64,000 nucleotides of DNA from Hawksworthiomyces lignivorus (Eukaryota; Ascomycota; Sordariomycetes; Ophiostomatales; Ophiostomataceae). Position numbers and translations under genes: made by a program. The notes below the pieces were generated by a model. It was not told the origin of the DNA and searched no databases. It saw only the letters and a program-made list of their open reading frames with translations. How positions within the stretch are numbered: position 1 is the first letter of the stretch; each line of letters begins with the position of its first letter. This document shows, one piece after another, positions 23,135 to 34,345 of this stretch. Location: NCBI GenBank assembly GCA_002917075.1, contig NTMA01000008.1, forward strand, positions 682,001 through 746,000, given 5' to 3'.

Positions 23135-23598
23135 TTGTAAACTATATGAGCCATTTTACAAGACTTTTTCAAAATCAAACGTTGCTGGTGTCATATTAAG
23201 CATTGGAAATCAAAGTCGAACATAGTTCAGCTCATGAAGTTGACGCATGAGCTTCAAGCTTTATTTATTTTTAATTTAATTAATTTTTTTTTTCTTTTTT
23301 TTCTTTTTTTTCTTTTTTTTTCTTTTTTTTCTTTTTTTTTTTTTTTCTTAAAAAAAACTTTTTTTTTTTTTTTTTTTTTTCTTAAAAAAAACAAAAACAA
23401 AAGAGAAAGCAAAAAGTTGAATCATAAAACACAAAACACCAAAAAAGGAGAGAAGGTAAAAAACCAGAAGTGTAAAATATGACATCCACCGCAAAACAAC
23501 TCGGTTTACCCAGTCATGGAGTTTATTTTCTCATTTCACCTCTCGCCTTCTTTTGACCGCCTAAGGGAACCAGGTATCCAACAACGACCAATCGTTTG
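23135..23598. repeat. 3' flank with T-rich microsatellite
   Basis: A (T7-9 C)n tract runs from about 23285 to 23381, with two copies of a CTTAAAAAAAAC element (near 23347 and 23381). Low-complexity DNA between the DUF3433 gene and the tRNA; no gene. Confidence 0.75.
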
Positions 23599-23671
23599 GC
23601 CCGGGTAGCACAGTGGTAGCTGCGCCTGCCTAGTAAGCAGGAGGTCCGCGGTTCGATCCCGCGTCTGGGCA
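23599..23671 (+). tRNA. tRNA-Thr (anticodon AGT)
   Basis: A 73-base cloverleaf without intron. The acceptor stem GCCCGGG pairs with TCTGGGC (two G-T pairs), discriminator A. The anticodon stem CCTGC/GCAGG closes the loop CTAGTAA, giving anticodon AGT for Thr. The T arm is CGCGG/CCGCG with loop TTCGATC. Internal promoters are an A box (TAGCACAGTGG) and a B box (GGTTCGATCCC). A T6 run at about 23695-23700 is a likely Pol III terminator. The D stem is only three clean pairs because the 3' strand reads CTGC rather than the GTGC that would pair fully with GCAC. Confidence 0.93.
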
Positions 23672-24135
23672 ATCTTCGGTATCCGAGAAGCTTTAATTTT
23701 TTGACTTTTGAGTTGATGCCTCGTCCGACGCCGGTTTCGTACACCATCTTGACTTTTTGCCTCAAAGGGTTTTCATAAAAGTCAGGGTTGGCTCAAATAA
23801 TGCAGTTTAACTCTTGGCTGTTGGGGATTCTTGATGCCAGTCCAAGCAGAGCTGTCATGTCAGGCGTAATCCCAAAATGGACTGGGCGAGGGGCTGGGCT
23901 GCAGATCTTGTGAGCCAGGTGGGCAGGGTCAATTTCCCCTTCATCTGTCAACCATTTTTCTTAATTTCGTCTCTCTTTTCTTGCTGTTTGCGCTCCAGCC
24001 TTCTTTTCTTTTTTCGCGTTGTTGTTTTCCATTTGATTTCTGCCAGTGCCCGTTCCAGCGCTTTAAATAAACCTAAAATTTGCACCTTGAAAATCGTCTA
24101 GATAGCCTCTTTCTTGGACCGAGTACATTGCCAAC
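23672..24135. other. spacer, promoter of HET gene
   Basis: Pyrimidine-rich stretch (23935-24030) and a TTTAAATAAA element near 24061 precede the HET ATG. Nothing else seen. Confidence 0.45.
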
Positions 24136-25809
24136 ATGCGTCTCATCAATGCCCATACAATGTGCATGGAAGAATTCATTGGCGACGATGTTCCACCATA
24201 CTACATCCTCTCACATACTTGGGACAAGGAGGAAGTCTCGTACCGTGACCTCACGGAGCAGCCAGAGCAGGCGTCTCGCAAGCTCGGGTACGACAAAATT
24301 CGCCGGATATGCCAGATAGCCAAGGCAAGCAAGGGCAAAGTAGGATATGCTTGGGTCGACACGTGCTGCATTGACAAGACAAGCAGCGCAGAGCTGTCGG
24401 AAGCCATTAATTCCATGTACCGCTGGTATGAAATGTCGACCTGCTGCATTGCCTTCCTGCAAGACTATGACACATCGAAAGACGTTGTTCTTCGAGATTT
24501 TACTCGCTGTCGGTGGTTCACTCGAGGCTGGTGTCTTCAGGAGCTGATTGCTCCAAGGAATGACGTCCATTTCGTTGATGAAAATTGGAAATCAATTGGT
24601 ACACGTTCCGAAATGGCCACCATTATCGAGGATGCCACGGGCATCAGCACAGAGATCCTGACTACCGGAAAGAAGGTACAACGTTACAATGTAGCAACGC
24701 GCATGGCGTGGGCAGCACAACGGGAGACGACGCGGCCCGAAGATATGGCCTATTGCCTCCTTGGTTTGTTTGACATAAACATGCCGCTTCTCTACGGCGA
24801 AGGAGGAGAAAAGGCTTTTTTTCGGCTACAAGAGGAGATTGTCCGGGCTACTGGTGACGGATCCACCTTTGCATGGATCAGCCAAGATGAGGACCATAAA
24901 TCAGCCAACATAGACAACTGGCACGAGCTCAAGAGGTGGAGCGGCCTCTTTGCGCGCTCTCCAAGTCAGTTCCTCGGTTGTCCGCTAGTGGGCTCCCCCC
25001 CGCGTGTGACGCGGCGGTTCTCCGAAGTCTCCATCACGTCTCGCGGCGTCAAATTCTCCGATGCCGATCTGAGTAGAAGCACTCAGATCCCCAAAAGCGC
25101 CATTGGTCATGTTCAACTGTTCTATGTATGCTCCAACACCCTTGGAATCTACGTCTATGAAGTGCGGCCGCAGGTGTTCGTCCGCGTATTTCCTCACTCT
25201 CTCGCAGCGAAGTATCAAAAAGACATGGTCAACTACCCGTTTCCTTCTTCTAATTCGCAGGAACCAATGACTAGCCGGTATTATGCATCCAATGCGCAGC
25301 TCCGGATCCATGAGGGGTTGACGGTATACATACCTCGCTTTATGGGTTCCTCTTATGACACGGCGACTGTTTTGAAGTACCACCGGCATTTCTTGTTCAT
25401 TGATAGCGAGCCCAATTTCACTCTAACAGATATGTATCCTCCCCGACTCTGGACAAGCACTCGCTCGTCTTTCATCATCGATTCTTACCCGACTTCGGTC
25501 TATGTGACAATAACTCCCTTGTCTTCACCGTCCCAAGTTCTCACGCTTTTTGTCAGCATAAAACGTGAGGCTTTTACATTCTTCGTTGCTTTCGGCGATT
25601 CTTACCTGTCTCGGAGAAAGCAAGCGGTCCACGACAACTTTGAAGTATGGAGGCCGTGGGCCATCCGCGAAATTGATCCGGACACCGATCCAGAAAAGTT
25701 TCGATACTTAGGCATGGTCATAACTAAGTCTTCAGAAGCTGTTGACTCTGTGGGCAGGGAAATTCACACGATTCAAATGCGAGATGACGTCAATATATCA
25801 TCCAAGTGA
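24136..25809 (+). CDS. HET-domain protein (vegetative incompatibility type)
   Basis: Intact single-exon frame of 557 aa starting MRLINAHT, the usual first residues of the HET-E/HET-D-type group. The HET domain spans about residues 22-260: YYILSHTW near 22, AWVDTCCIDK near 72, a YRWYEMSTCCIAFLQD block, RWFTRGWCLQELIAP near 125, and the RPEDMAYCLLGLFDINMPLLYGEG block near 200. HET domains trigger cell death when genetically different hyphae fuse; some are TIR-like NADases. No NACHT, WD40 or ankyrin region follows; the C-terminal 290 aa have no family I recognise. The partner locus is unknown. Confidence 0.9.
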   Translation: MRLINAHTMCMEEFIGDDVPPYYILSHTWDKEEVSYRDLTEQPEQASRKLGYDKIRRICQIAKASKGKVGYAWVDTCCIDKTSSAELSEAINSMYRWYEMSTCCIAFLQDYDTSKDVVLRDFTRCRWFTRGWCLQELIAPRNDVHFVDENWKSIGTRSEMATIIEDATGISTEILTTGKKVQRYNVATRMAWAAQRETTRPEDMAYCLLGLFDINMPLLYGEGGEKAFFRLQEEIVRATGDGSTFAWISQDEDHKSANIDNWHELKRWSGLFARSPSQFLGCPLVGSPPRVTRRFSEVSITSRGVKFSDADLSRSTQIPKSAIGHVQLFYVCSNTLGIYVYEVRPQVFVRVFPHSLAAKYQKDMVNYPFPSSNSQEPMTSRYYASNAQLRIHEGLTVYIPRFMGSSYDTATVLKYHRHFLFIDSEPNFTLTDMYPPRLWTSTRSSFIIDSYPTSVYVTITPLSSPSQVLTLFVSIKREAFTFFVAFGDSYLSRRKQAVHDNFEVWRPWAIREIDPDTDPEKFRYLGMVITKSSEAVDSVGREIHTIQMRDDVNISSK

Positions 25810-26227
25810 CATTTTAGTTCTCTTTCTGCATTTTCTCCGGTGCTATATTTTTGAGGGCCTTTGGTTCTTTCATCTGGCTCATGTTTTTCACATGATAGGA
25901 TAATGTCAGGAGCATGGGGCTGCTTGGCAAAGTAGAAAAATTCTGAGCAGCGCTGTGCATTCGGTTCCTTTTTTTTGGAGAATAAAACAGAATGATATGA
26001 TCTTGAGGACTCAAGTGGTGTGTACAAAAGTGAAAATACAACGTTGTTCAAACGACAACAAAGTGGCAAGACATTTGACTTCAGTTGTTTTTTGTTGCTT
26101 TTCATTTATTCGTTCCTCGTTCCCTCATTTCCTTCCGTTCTGCGCATATTTTCTCTTGGTTCTTCTCCGTGTTTCCCCACCCCTCGGACAGCTTCTCTAT
26201 CCACCCATCATTACCGGGAATTTATCT
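25810..26227. other. short convergent spacer
   Basis: 3' flanks of the HET gene and the intradiol dioxygenase gene. T-rich; no gene seen. Confidence 0.45.
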
Positions 26228-27434
26228 CTAGCCGTGCGTTGGCGGTGGGAACACAACGGCGATTTCTTCGTAGAAGAACTCTTTGTTATCGACGGTTCCA
26301 TCGGCATAACGATACGAAGCTGGCGGCGCATAGGCGTCGTAGTTGTTGGTGGTGTTGATGCCCAGCTCCGCCCACATGAAGAGGCCGTCCGCGAGCTCGT
26401 TGCCCAGCACCACGTATTCAGGGAAGGGGTCGTAGGCAGCGTTGGCCGCGTAGCCGGTGAACAGGTCGGCGGCGTTGGTGGTCATGGGAATATTGTTGGC
26501 GTTGTATGGCGCTGTAGCTTCGATCTGGTTGATGAGCGCCTGGTCGAAAAAGACTTGCGACAAGTGCGCAATGTGGCCGCCAGTGTATGAGCCGTTAGCC
26601 TGGCGCTCGGCACCCACGTGCACGGTGATGTGCTCGTGGGTGGCACGGCCTGAGTAATGACCAGGGAAAATTGTGTCAAAATCAACGACGCCGTCGGCAT
26701 CGGCCATCTGCACACCACGCAAAAAGGTGGAATCGAGCCCGGCCTCGCCATACGCCGACACGCCCGAGTAGACACCAGTCGCGTTGCAGGACCAGATGTC
26801 GACGAGCACAGCCTGTGCCGGCTTGCATGTCTCGACGTCGATGAACTGCAGCTCCAGATGCATTGGGATGCCCGGAACCTTCTCCGTCACGTCGCTGCGG
26901 ATCTGCTCGCCCCACACAAAGTAAGGCCCCTCAGCGTTGTCCGGCGCCAGCACGCAGCTGGTGTTGGCGCCGAAGACCTCCTTGGACGGCGTGTGTTCGT
27001 CGAGGTGGCTGCTTCCCGTCTTATTGTGGGAGACGGTGCTGTAGCGCGCGAAATCGGCATTGGTGCGACGGGATACAGTGGGAACTAGATTGTGTCAGCA
27101 GGATCGTCATGGTCTCTTCTGTTGCATTTTAATTAGGGGCATTATATCTCATACGGTGATTGAGGCTCCTCTTCTTCCGCAGTTCCTTGAACTTGGCAAA
27201 GCGCCTTTCCTTGGCACGTTCTTGGCGCGCGGCGACATACTCAGGTCGGCTGCCGCATGCAGATTCAAGAGACCGCTTGTGTGCATTGGCGATGAGATGG
27301 CTATGGGCCTGCTTCTGCATGGTCTGTTCGAGATTGTGAGGTGCAAAGGGGTGGTCACCGGGGTGGGCGAAGACTACGGTCGTGCCGGCTAGGAGAGCCG
27401 CAGCCGCAGCTGTGAAGAGAGAGGACTTGACCAT
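26228..27434 (-). CDS. secreted intradiol ring-cleavage dioxygenase
   Basis: Two exons, 27434-27155 and 27084-26228, give 378 aa. The 70-bp intron starts GTATGA, has a GCTGAC branch site and ends CTAG, joining SLNH to LPTVSRR. Residues 1-23 are a signal peptide (MVKSSLFTAAAAALLAGTT, cut near FA-HPG). A basic linker (about 50-100) leads to the catalytic beta sandwich. The non-heme Fe(III) ligands of the family are visible: Tyr148 in AEGPYF, Tyr237 in FPGHYSGRATHEH, His243 and His245. The enzyme would open catechol-type rings between the hydroxyls with O2. The extracellular fungal subgroup is implicated in breakdown of lignin-derived or plant phenolics (established for the family, inferred here). 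Confidence 0.9.
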
Positions 27435-30111
27435 GGCGGTGGATTGATTTCTTGGCCGTGAATCTTAGTCGTCTAAAAAGGGAAGCAGTCCGTGTGAATG
27501 GGAAAGTGGAGCCGAGTGAACCTTGGCCTCTTATAGGGAGGTCGACATTTTCGCACAGCCAAGTGGCCAAGGAGTCCAGGAAATTATATATGCAAAGACA
27601 TACGTGACCGGCTCCCCAGTGAACGGCCGTTGGCGTACTAAAAAAAGACTCAACATGTCGGTTTCCGACGCCGGGCTCAGATTCATCTGGTTGTTGTATG
27701 AAGCAGCCCCAAAAACGCATCACCTTGCCCTTGTCTTCCTCGGTCGTAATATGTTTTCCTGTATTTAAGCCGCCAAAATTAAATGACACAGAGCACCATT
27801 ATACAAGAAAAATGATGAGACTGCGATTTCACCTGGTATATTACCCAGTCGTCATTAACTTGCTGCCCAATTGGCTGGTTCTGTGGGTATGGTGAGAACT
27901 TTGACAATAACGAGGAATATAACAGCGATCCGAAGAGAAGAAAATCATCTGTTCTTTGCCGGTTGCGTCGACTTTTGCCAAGATAGAATTAGTATACTCA
28001 CCTACAATTCGCCAGCATTCGCTTCTTTCGTGCTCTCTCCCAACCTAGCTTTGTCATGCTCCCATTTTACATTTAAATTCACACAGCGCAATATCGTACT
28101 CCACGATTTTAGATTCTTTAGGTTTTAGCTTATAATATACGACGTATTTTTGCCGTTCGCTTAGGCGGAATGAACCTTTTTCCCCTTCTTTTAACAGATA
28201 TGAAACGCATCACATTTCAACGGGGCTTAGCTTTACTCCGAACCTTTTCTCTGTATTTTACAGATGAGGAAAAATTCTATACCCTCGACTACAATTACCT
28301 TTTTTTTTTTTTCTTATTTAGCCCTTTGTAATTAATTATGACCCAATGAATTCATCGGTATTATTCCTCCCGTCACTGGCTCCGGAATATAGGTACGGTG
28401 GGTCCCTATTGTAGTGACAATCCAACCAACAAAGAATATACCAACAAGTCATTTACGAAATTGAAACGAAAGCAGTATGCTCACGAATTGTGAATCAATA
28501 TGGCCACTGCCGGAAGAATAGCCCAAACTGTCTGGAAAGTCCTTGTGTTTCTACTGGATGAGACTACGTGCTTTACTTTGAGTTTTGCCGAGCTTTTAGG
28601 TAATGCAGCGATCAGCTTTTTATTCCAATACAAGAGAGCGACAAATAACCAACCCAACTCTGTCGCAATACTCTTAACCGGTTCTCATAGATTGAGTTAA
28701 GTGAGCACCGATAGAACAGCTAGATTTTATTTGGCACGTGTCGCCACTCGTGGCAGTCTTGACGTTGTGTGCTGTTGCGGGTTAGAGTCCCACGGAAATT
28801 CTTATATCAAGTCAGCTCCAGTAGCTACTTTATGTTCAACAACCTAGGGCTAATCAAATATCCCTCCAACAAGCTGTTCACTGAAGGGACTTACAAGCTG
28901 CCACTACTTGTATAAGAGGAAGAAACTAAAACGTTGAGTAGACACTATCCCTTTTAATCTGTCCTATTAGTTATGAATATTGTGAAACCATGATCATCGG
29001 GGTTTATCTTCCTAATTATCAACCTCTTCCGGTTACCAACGCGATTGCTTCCCCGGTCATCTCGGGTGTCATACGTGGCCGTGTTGTAGCTGTCCCCGAC
29101 CTCACCTAAGTTCTTTGGCTCCTCCAGTTTGTAACTATTATGAGCGTACTGGCAGTCGGATGAGTATTGCAGGTAACGGAACCATGGAGATTGTAAACTC
29201 GGATTTACCAGCGCAGCACCGTCAGTGTCGTTTCGCTTCGTGACCAATTGTCGCTGTTCAATATTGTTGAATTCAAGTTCTTAAGACTCAGCCACGATGA
29301 TTGGGAAGTGAAATGATATGTGTAATGTAGAAGAGCGCAGCGCAGTGAGCAGATTCATCCAGGCATACTAAGGTGATATCTGGTAGGTATTAATTCTATC
29401 CTGGAAACAAGACGACTACTACCTTTACTCTACTGGGTTAGGCTATCATATACCTTGGTCACCTTTTTCTTGTTGTCGTGTTTGCCGTTGGCCAACGCTT
29501 TCTACTGAACTACCTTTTGTGTCATTATGCATGTGTAAGGCTGTCGCCGCCCGCTGGTGTCAAGATCAGGCACAGCATGGCGATATCTACAATGGACAAG
29601 GGGACAGTCTGGCGCAGACAAGAGCTAAGCTCCAGTGCTTTATTGGTTGAAATGAATAGCTCTTCAATTGTGAGTTTATCTAGCTTGTGTTGTGTTGTGC
29701 TTTCCCTCGTTGAAATAAAAGTAACCATCCCCTAGCACTTTATTCTCCTTTTGAGAGGTCTACCTCGCTTATTTGTCTTCAGATTTCTTTTTGTTACCCT
29801 CTTTTCATTATAATGGTATGACAATTCAGTCTAATGTGTCGGAGTCGTGCAGACGAGTCAACAACTTCTGTAAGCGAGTCACGGACTTGCAGACGAGTCA
29901 CACCAATTAGCGTGAATGTCGTCTGCTACCAATGCAAAGAACTCGGTAAACCTTTGCCTACACCATACTTTCGTCCAGACTATTTTCTTTCGCAATATAT
30001 CTCATAACATAACCATATCCTCAGATGCATTTCACATTGGTATATGGGCTTGGACACATAGTGCTATCGTCATTCATCAATTGATTTTGAGATCCAGGAC
30101 CCCAACTCAAA
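27435..30111. other. long spacer, no gene seen
   Basis: 2.7 kb of AT-rich DNA between divergent genes. A CCCTATAAGAGG element (minus strand, 27528-27539) is a candidate TATA box for the dioxygenase. A lone tRNA B-box-like GGGTTAGAGTCCC occurs at about 28778-28790 without a cloverleaf. Open frames here are short and lack coding bias. Confidence 0.5.
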
Positions 30112-31376
30112 ATGGCTTCACCACGTAAAGTTCAATTCTGCCGAAAATTGCTTAGGAATCTCATTATTTGTTCTAATACTGGCATGTTTTAATTCAGAGA
30201 TAATTCGCACTCCCGTTACCGATCTATTCGGGATCAATCACCCGATCATTCTAGCGGGCATGAGTGTTGCCGGTGGTCCGCTTCTGGCAGCTGCGGTCAC
30301 AAATGCCGGCGGCCTAGGTGTAATCGGCGGAGTCAACTTTGCACCAGATATGCTGCGAGACCAGATAGACGAGCTGAAGGCACACCTAGACGACAAGAAT
30401 GCACCCTTTGGTGTCGATCTGCTGCTTCCACAAGTGGGTGGCAGTGCACGGAAGACAAAGTAAGCTACTGGGCTCTTTTTTCCCCCTTTCATCCCCCATC
30501 TTTCTGCTCAAAAAGATTTACCACGATTATCCTAACTTTGCGCACCTTCTCAGCTATGACTACACAAAGGGCCGGCTAGACGAGCTTATCGACGTGGTGA
30601 TTGAATCAGGCGCGAGGCTGTTTGTATCAGCGGTGGGTGTGCCTCCGCGGAGCGTGGTGGATCGCTTGCACAAGCACGGCGTGCTTTACATGAACGTGGT
30701 GGGCCACCCGCGGCACGTGGCGCGGTGCTTAGAGCGGGGCTGCGACCTCATATGCGCGCAGGGCGGCGAGGCCGGCGGCCACACGGGCGACGTGCCGACG
30801 ACGGTGCTTGTTCCCGAGGTCGTGCGCCGTGTGGCGGGATACACAAGCCCGCTCACCGGGCAGCCCGTGCGGGTGGTCGCCGCCGGCGGAATGCACAGCG
30901 GCCAGCTACTCGCAGCAGCGCTGGCTATGGGCGCGGCGGCTGTCTGGGTAGGGACGCGCTTCGTGCTGACTGACGAGGCGGGGGCCCCGCCGGCTCACAA
31001 GGAGGCACTGCGCACGGCCGGATTCGACGACATGATGCGGACGCTCATCTTCTCGGGTCGGCCGCTACGAGCGCGCAAGACCCCTTACATCGAGCGCTGG
31101 GAGACAGAGCGGCGAGAAGAGATGACGGCACTGCTCGCGGCAGGAAAAATCCCGAACGAGGTGGAGTTGGACCGGGCGACGGCTGGGGCCAAGGCAGATG
31201 ATGCGAACGAGGCGGACGTGGATGACGAGATGGATCAGTACCGTGTTTTGCCGATGGGCCAGTGCGCAGCGGTGGTCAACGAGCAAAAGCCGGCGAAGGA
31301 AGTCGTCGACGAGTTTGTACGGGACGCAGCTGCCAGTTTACGGGGCGGCAGCCAGCTGCTGGTGGCCAAGATTTGA
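30112..31376 (+). CDS. nitronate monooxygenase (2-nitropropane dioxygenase family)
   Basis: Three exons: 30112-30124, 30198-30459 and 30554-31376, 365 aa. The first exon holds only MASP plus one base; intron 1 (73 bp, GTAAAG...TTCAG) and intron 2 (94 bp, GTAAGC...CTCAG) both keep frame. The FMN-binding TIM barrel shows PVTDLFGINHPIILAGM at the N terminus, AGGLGVIGG near 41, the CAQGGEAGGHTGD loop with the catalytic-type His168, and RVVAAGGMHSGQ plus GAAAVWVGTRF for the phosphate site. The enzyme oxidises alkyl nitronates (for example propionate 3-nitronate, a plant or fungal toxin) to carbonyl products and nitrite. Cytosolic; no targeting signal. Confidence 0.92.
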
Positions 31377-31610
31377 GTCTCATGGAGTGCATATTTTGTC
31401 TATTTTGGAGATGCATACTTAACATAGAGCTTCTACTGCCCTTTATCTCTCGTTTTTGTATATTTTCGTGAAGAGTAGTACATGACCTGGTTGATCCCAA
31501 TGATAATCTGGTTGGCTGTGTAGAAAAAGGGAAGAGAAGAAAGAACAAGATAAGAGATACAATATTGGGAAGGCAGGAAGACTACAAATTGCTCGTTAGT
31601 CTTAGTCGTA

Positions 31611-33225
31611 TCAAGCCCCGTTAAACAAACTGAGTAGGTCGCCGACTTTATAGCCCTTTCTTTTCCTCTTGAGTCGTGGCTTCAGTGGACTGAGTTCTGG
31701 TTGTGTTCCCGTTGGTAGGGAATGGGTCTGAGCTATTGTGGCTGGGGCTGATATGTGTGTTAATGATGAAGGTAGCGCATCCGCTTGCACCTCGTGCTCT
31801 GACTCGACGCCCCCCGCTGGATTGCTGGACATTGCCATTGAGTCTGGTGTTCGCACAAAGATAAACGTCTCAAACCCGCCTCTACCGCTCTCTGAGGCCC
31901 CCAGATCGTCGATACCTAGTGTCAGGGTCGCAAACGCGCGACGCGAGAGGGGCACGTTGCGCAAATCGGCGGTCACGCCTGGCGCAGCGCCGTCACGACG
32001 TAGGAGCTCGTCACTGTAACCCTGCGCTGACAGAAACGAGTAGAGCTTGAACGCCCACCAGTGGGCGCGGGCTGCGTTGTCTGCAGGAACTCTGACCCTA
32101 TGACTGTCCTTGCCATTATCCGGCACTAGCGAATGGGGTGCTGCTGCCCTAGAGCCGTCGATCTCCGCCTCCTCAGCAGCTGCTACATCATGGGCTGTCC
32201 GTGCATGGTTGTCCGGGTCAGCCAGATCGTAGCGCGTCGCCCAGCCAGAGATGCGATAGCCCCGCCAGCCAAGCGGGCCACACACCGTCTTGACGTTGGC
32301 CCAGTTTGCTGATCTGTTGTGTCTCTTTGGTGCAGACGAAGGTGTTGTCGGCTTCCATTTTTTCAGCTTCTTCGCAGGCGCCGGCGCTGTCACAGAGACT
32401 GATACATCAAAGTAGGCCAACAAGGGGAAGCGCGCAGCAAACGGCAGACATGCTTGAGTCAGCACGTCGTCGTGACAACCCCACAGTCGCAGGACACGCA
32501 GAGCCGGAAATGGGAGGCCAGGGCCGGCTCCTGTCGTTGTCGTTGTCGTTGTTGTCAGGCTCCATCCCCTGAGGAGACGGTCGCTGACTTGGTCTGCCAT
32601 CTCTAGAAGCTCGAGTACCACCAAGTTTGGCATTGTGGCCAAGGTCATCAGCTCTTCAACGCCGAAGCTGGCCCTCACAGGCGACGACGATGACGGGGCG
32701 ACAATGCGAAGGTGAGAGACAAACTGTAGCGTGGGTGAACTCAGCGAGTTCATGTAGACACTAAGGTGGTTCTCTGGCTGCTCGTGTTGGGCACAGAACA
32801 ACTGATTTGGCCAAGGCATTCCTGGCTCATCGCCGTCGTCCGCGTGAGGTACGTTTTGGTTGGATCGCGGCGCAAGCAGTTTCCATGCGTGAAACGAAAG
32901 CTCGCCTCTAAGACGAGTGAGAACTTGATGAAAAGGACTCCAATGTGAATTGATAAGGGAGGCCACGCTCATAGAGTAAAGCGTCATCAAAGCCAATACT
33001 ACGAACGGCAAGTGTTGGACGTCTTCCTTACCGGCAAATCAACAACTTCCGAAGCATGGGGGCATACTTTGCGGGGAGCGCATCGATATGTTCTGTGCTA
33101 AGGTTGGCCATCTGCTGCGCGATGACGTCCAGCGTCATCACTGTAAGCGTTCTTGGGCCTTTTTGTGGCCGCGCAGTGAGGCCCTGATATAGATCAAAAT
33201 CGGAAAAAGTGTTGAAGTCTGCCAT
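31611..33225 (-). CDS. LRR/F-box-like hypothetical protein
   Basis: Two exons, 33225-33032 and 32967-31611, give 516 aa. The 64-bp intron (GTAAGG...TGAG) has a TGAC branch and joins LLIC to RVASLINSHW in frame. The N-terminal part (VMTLDVIAQQMANLSTEHIDALPAKYAPMLRKLL) resembles the short F-box-like helix set of a common fungal family; LSFHAWKLLA follows. The middle has LRR-like strands (LVVLELLEM, LRVLRLWGC), a run of eight Thr, and basic patches; the C terminus ends in KPRLKRKRKG, a possible nuclear signal. Role unknown; substrate adaptor of an SCF ligase is one possibility. No ATG lies in the 13 open codons before 33225. Confidence 0.72.
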
Positions 33226-34345
33226 TTGTTTGACGGCCCACTGAGGGTGCGGCGCCGCAGCCACCCTAACTTTACCTAGGGTATTAAGTCAAGAATAAGA
33301 TGTCCAGTACTTGTCTAAGAATACGCGTAATTTTATTTGTTCTTTGGGCGTGTTAGCTCCATGCGTGCGCCGTTGCACAAGAAGAGAGCATCCAGTTTGG
33401 CAGGTGAACATGTTCCACAGTAAACCTAACTCAAGAAAAGCATACACGGACCAGTTGACTTAAATCATCACTGCTGTGAGCTTATATGATATATTCTAAG
33501 TTTTGAGATACAATTTGGCCAAAAAGATAGTGGCGAGAGGTTGTCACTGTGGTCGCTGGGAGACATCGAAGTAAAATGAATGTTTCGCAGAGTAAGATGA
33601 GACTTCCCGCCACTCCCATATTCACTCTCTTGCTTTTGTCTCTTTACCAACCCGAGCTTTCGTAAGCAATTACTAATCGTTTGCTACTTGTTATTGTGGC
33701 ACTGCTTGTATTCTCCTGTGGTAGTTTCTTTATCCAATAATCTTTTGCTCAGCCCGTAGCCATTGGAGAATAGAAGATAGGAATCATGTTTATTGAACTT
33801 TAATCGCAATATTTAATGGAAGTTCAGACAAATTAGCTCTCGACCCTTCTAAGTTGGTTCATGTTGGTTCATGCGAAGCGTGTGTACGTATTCCCCTATC
33901 AGGGACTCGTTTGCACCCTGGCAGAGGCAAGAAACCCAAGCCCTAGCCTCTGCAATCGTTACAAAAAAACACAAATTCCAAGGATACCTTTAAAATATAA
34001 CATGGAAAATTCCAACTTAGTGGCTAATTACAAAGTTTACGTTAACCTATGGACAGACTCGTCCCTTATTCATAATGTTGTAATATACCTAGCTGATGGT
34101 GGATTCAGATAATGCGTACTCCCTCTCGAGCAGTGCACGTCCTACCAATATACTGGGTTTGGCAATTATTCACTTTGTAGAGCTTTCCTTACACATAATT
34201 CATTTCCCGCTTCTTTTGGCCAATGTCAAAGGCTCCAAAATGACCACACCGTCACCCTTTTCAGTATCTAAGCTTCATTTTGATGTCGCCATTTTGCCGC
34301 CATCCCATCTTTTCATAAGAAACAAAACAGGTGTGGTACATAATC
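33226..34345. other. spacer, no gene seen
   Basis: AT-rich 1.1 kb, no convincing coding frame or RNA gene. Confidence 0.5.

Noticed and set aside
23523..23765. 80-codon minus frame across the tRNA
   Set aside because: The apparent peptide (RGIEPRTSCLLGRRSYHCATRAK) is just the reverse complement of the tRNA, a well-known annotation artefact.
28954..29247. 97-codon minus frame
   Set aside because: No family resemblance; surroundings are AT-rich spacer.
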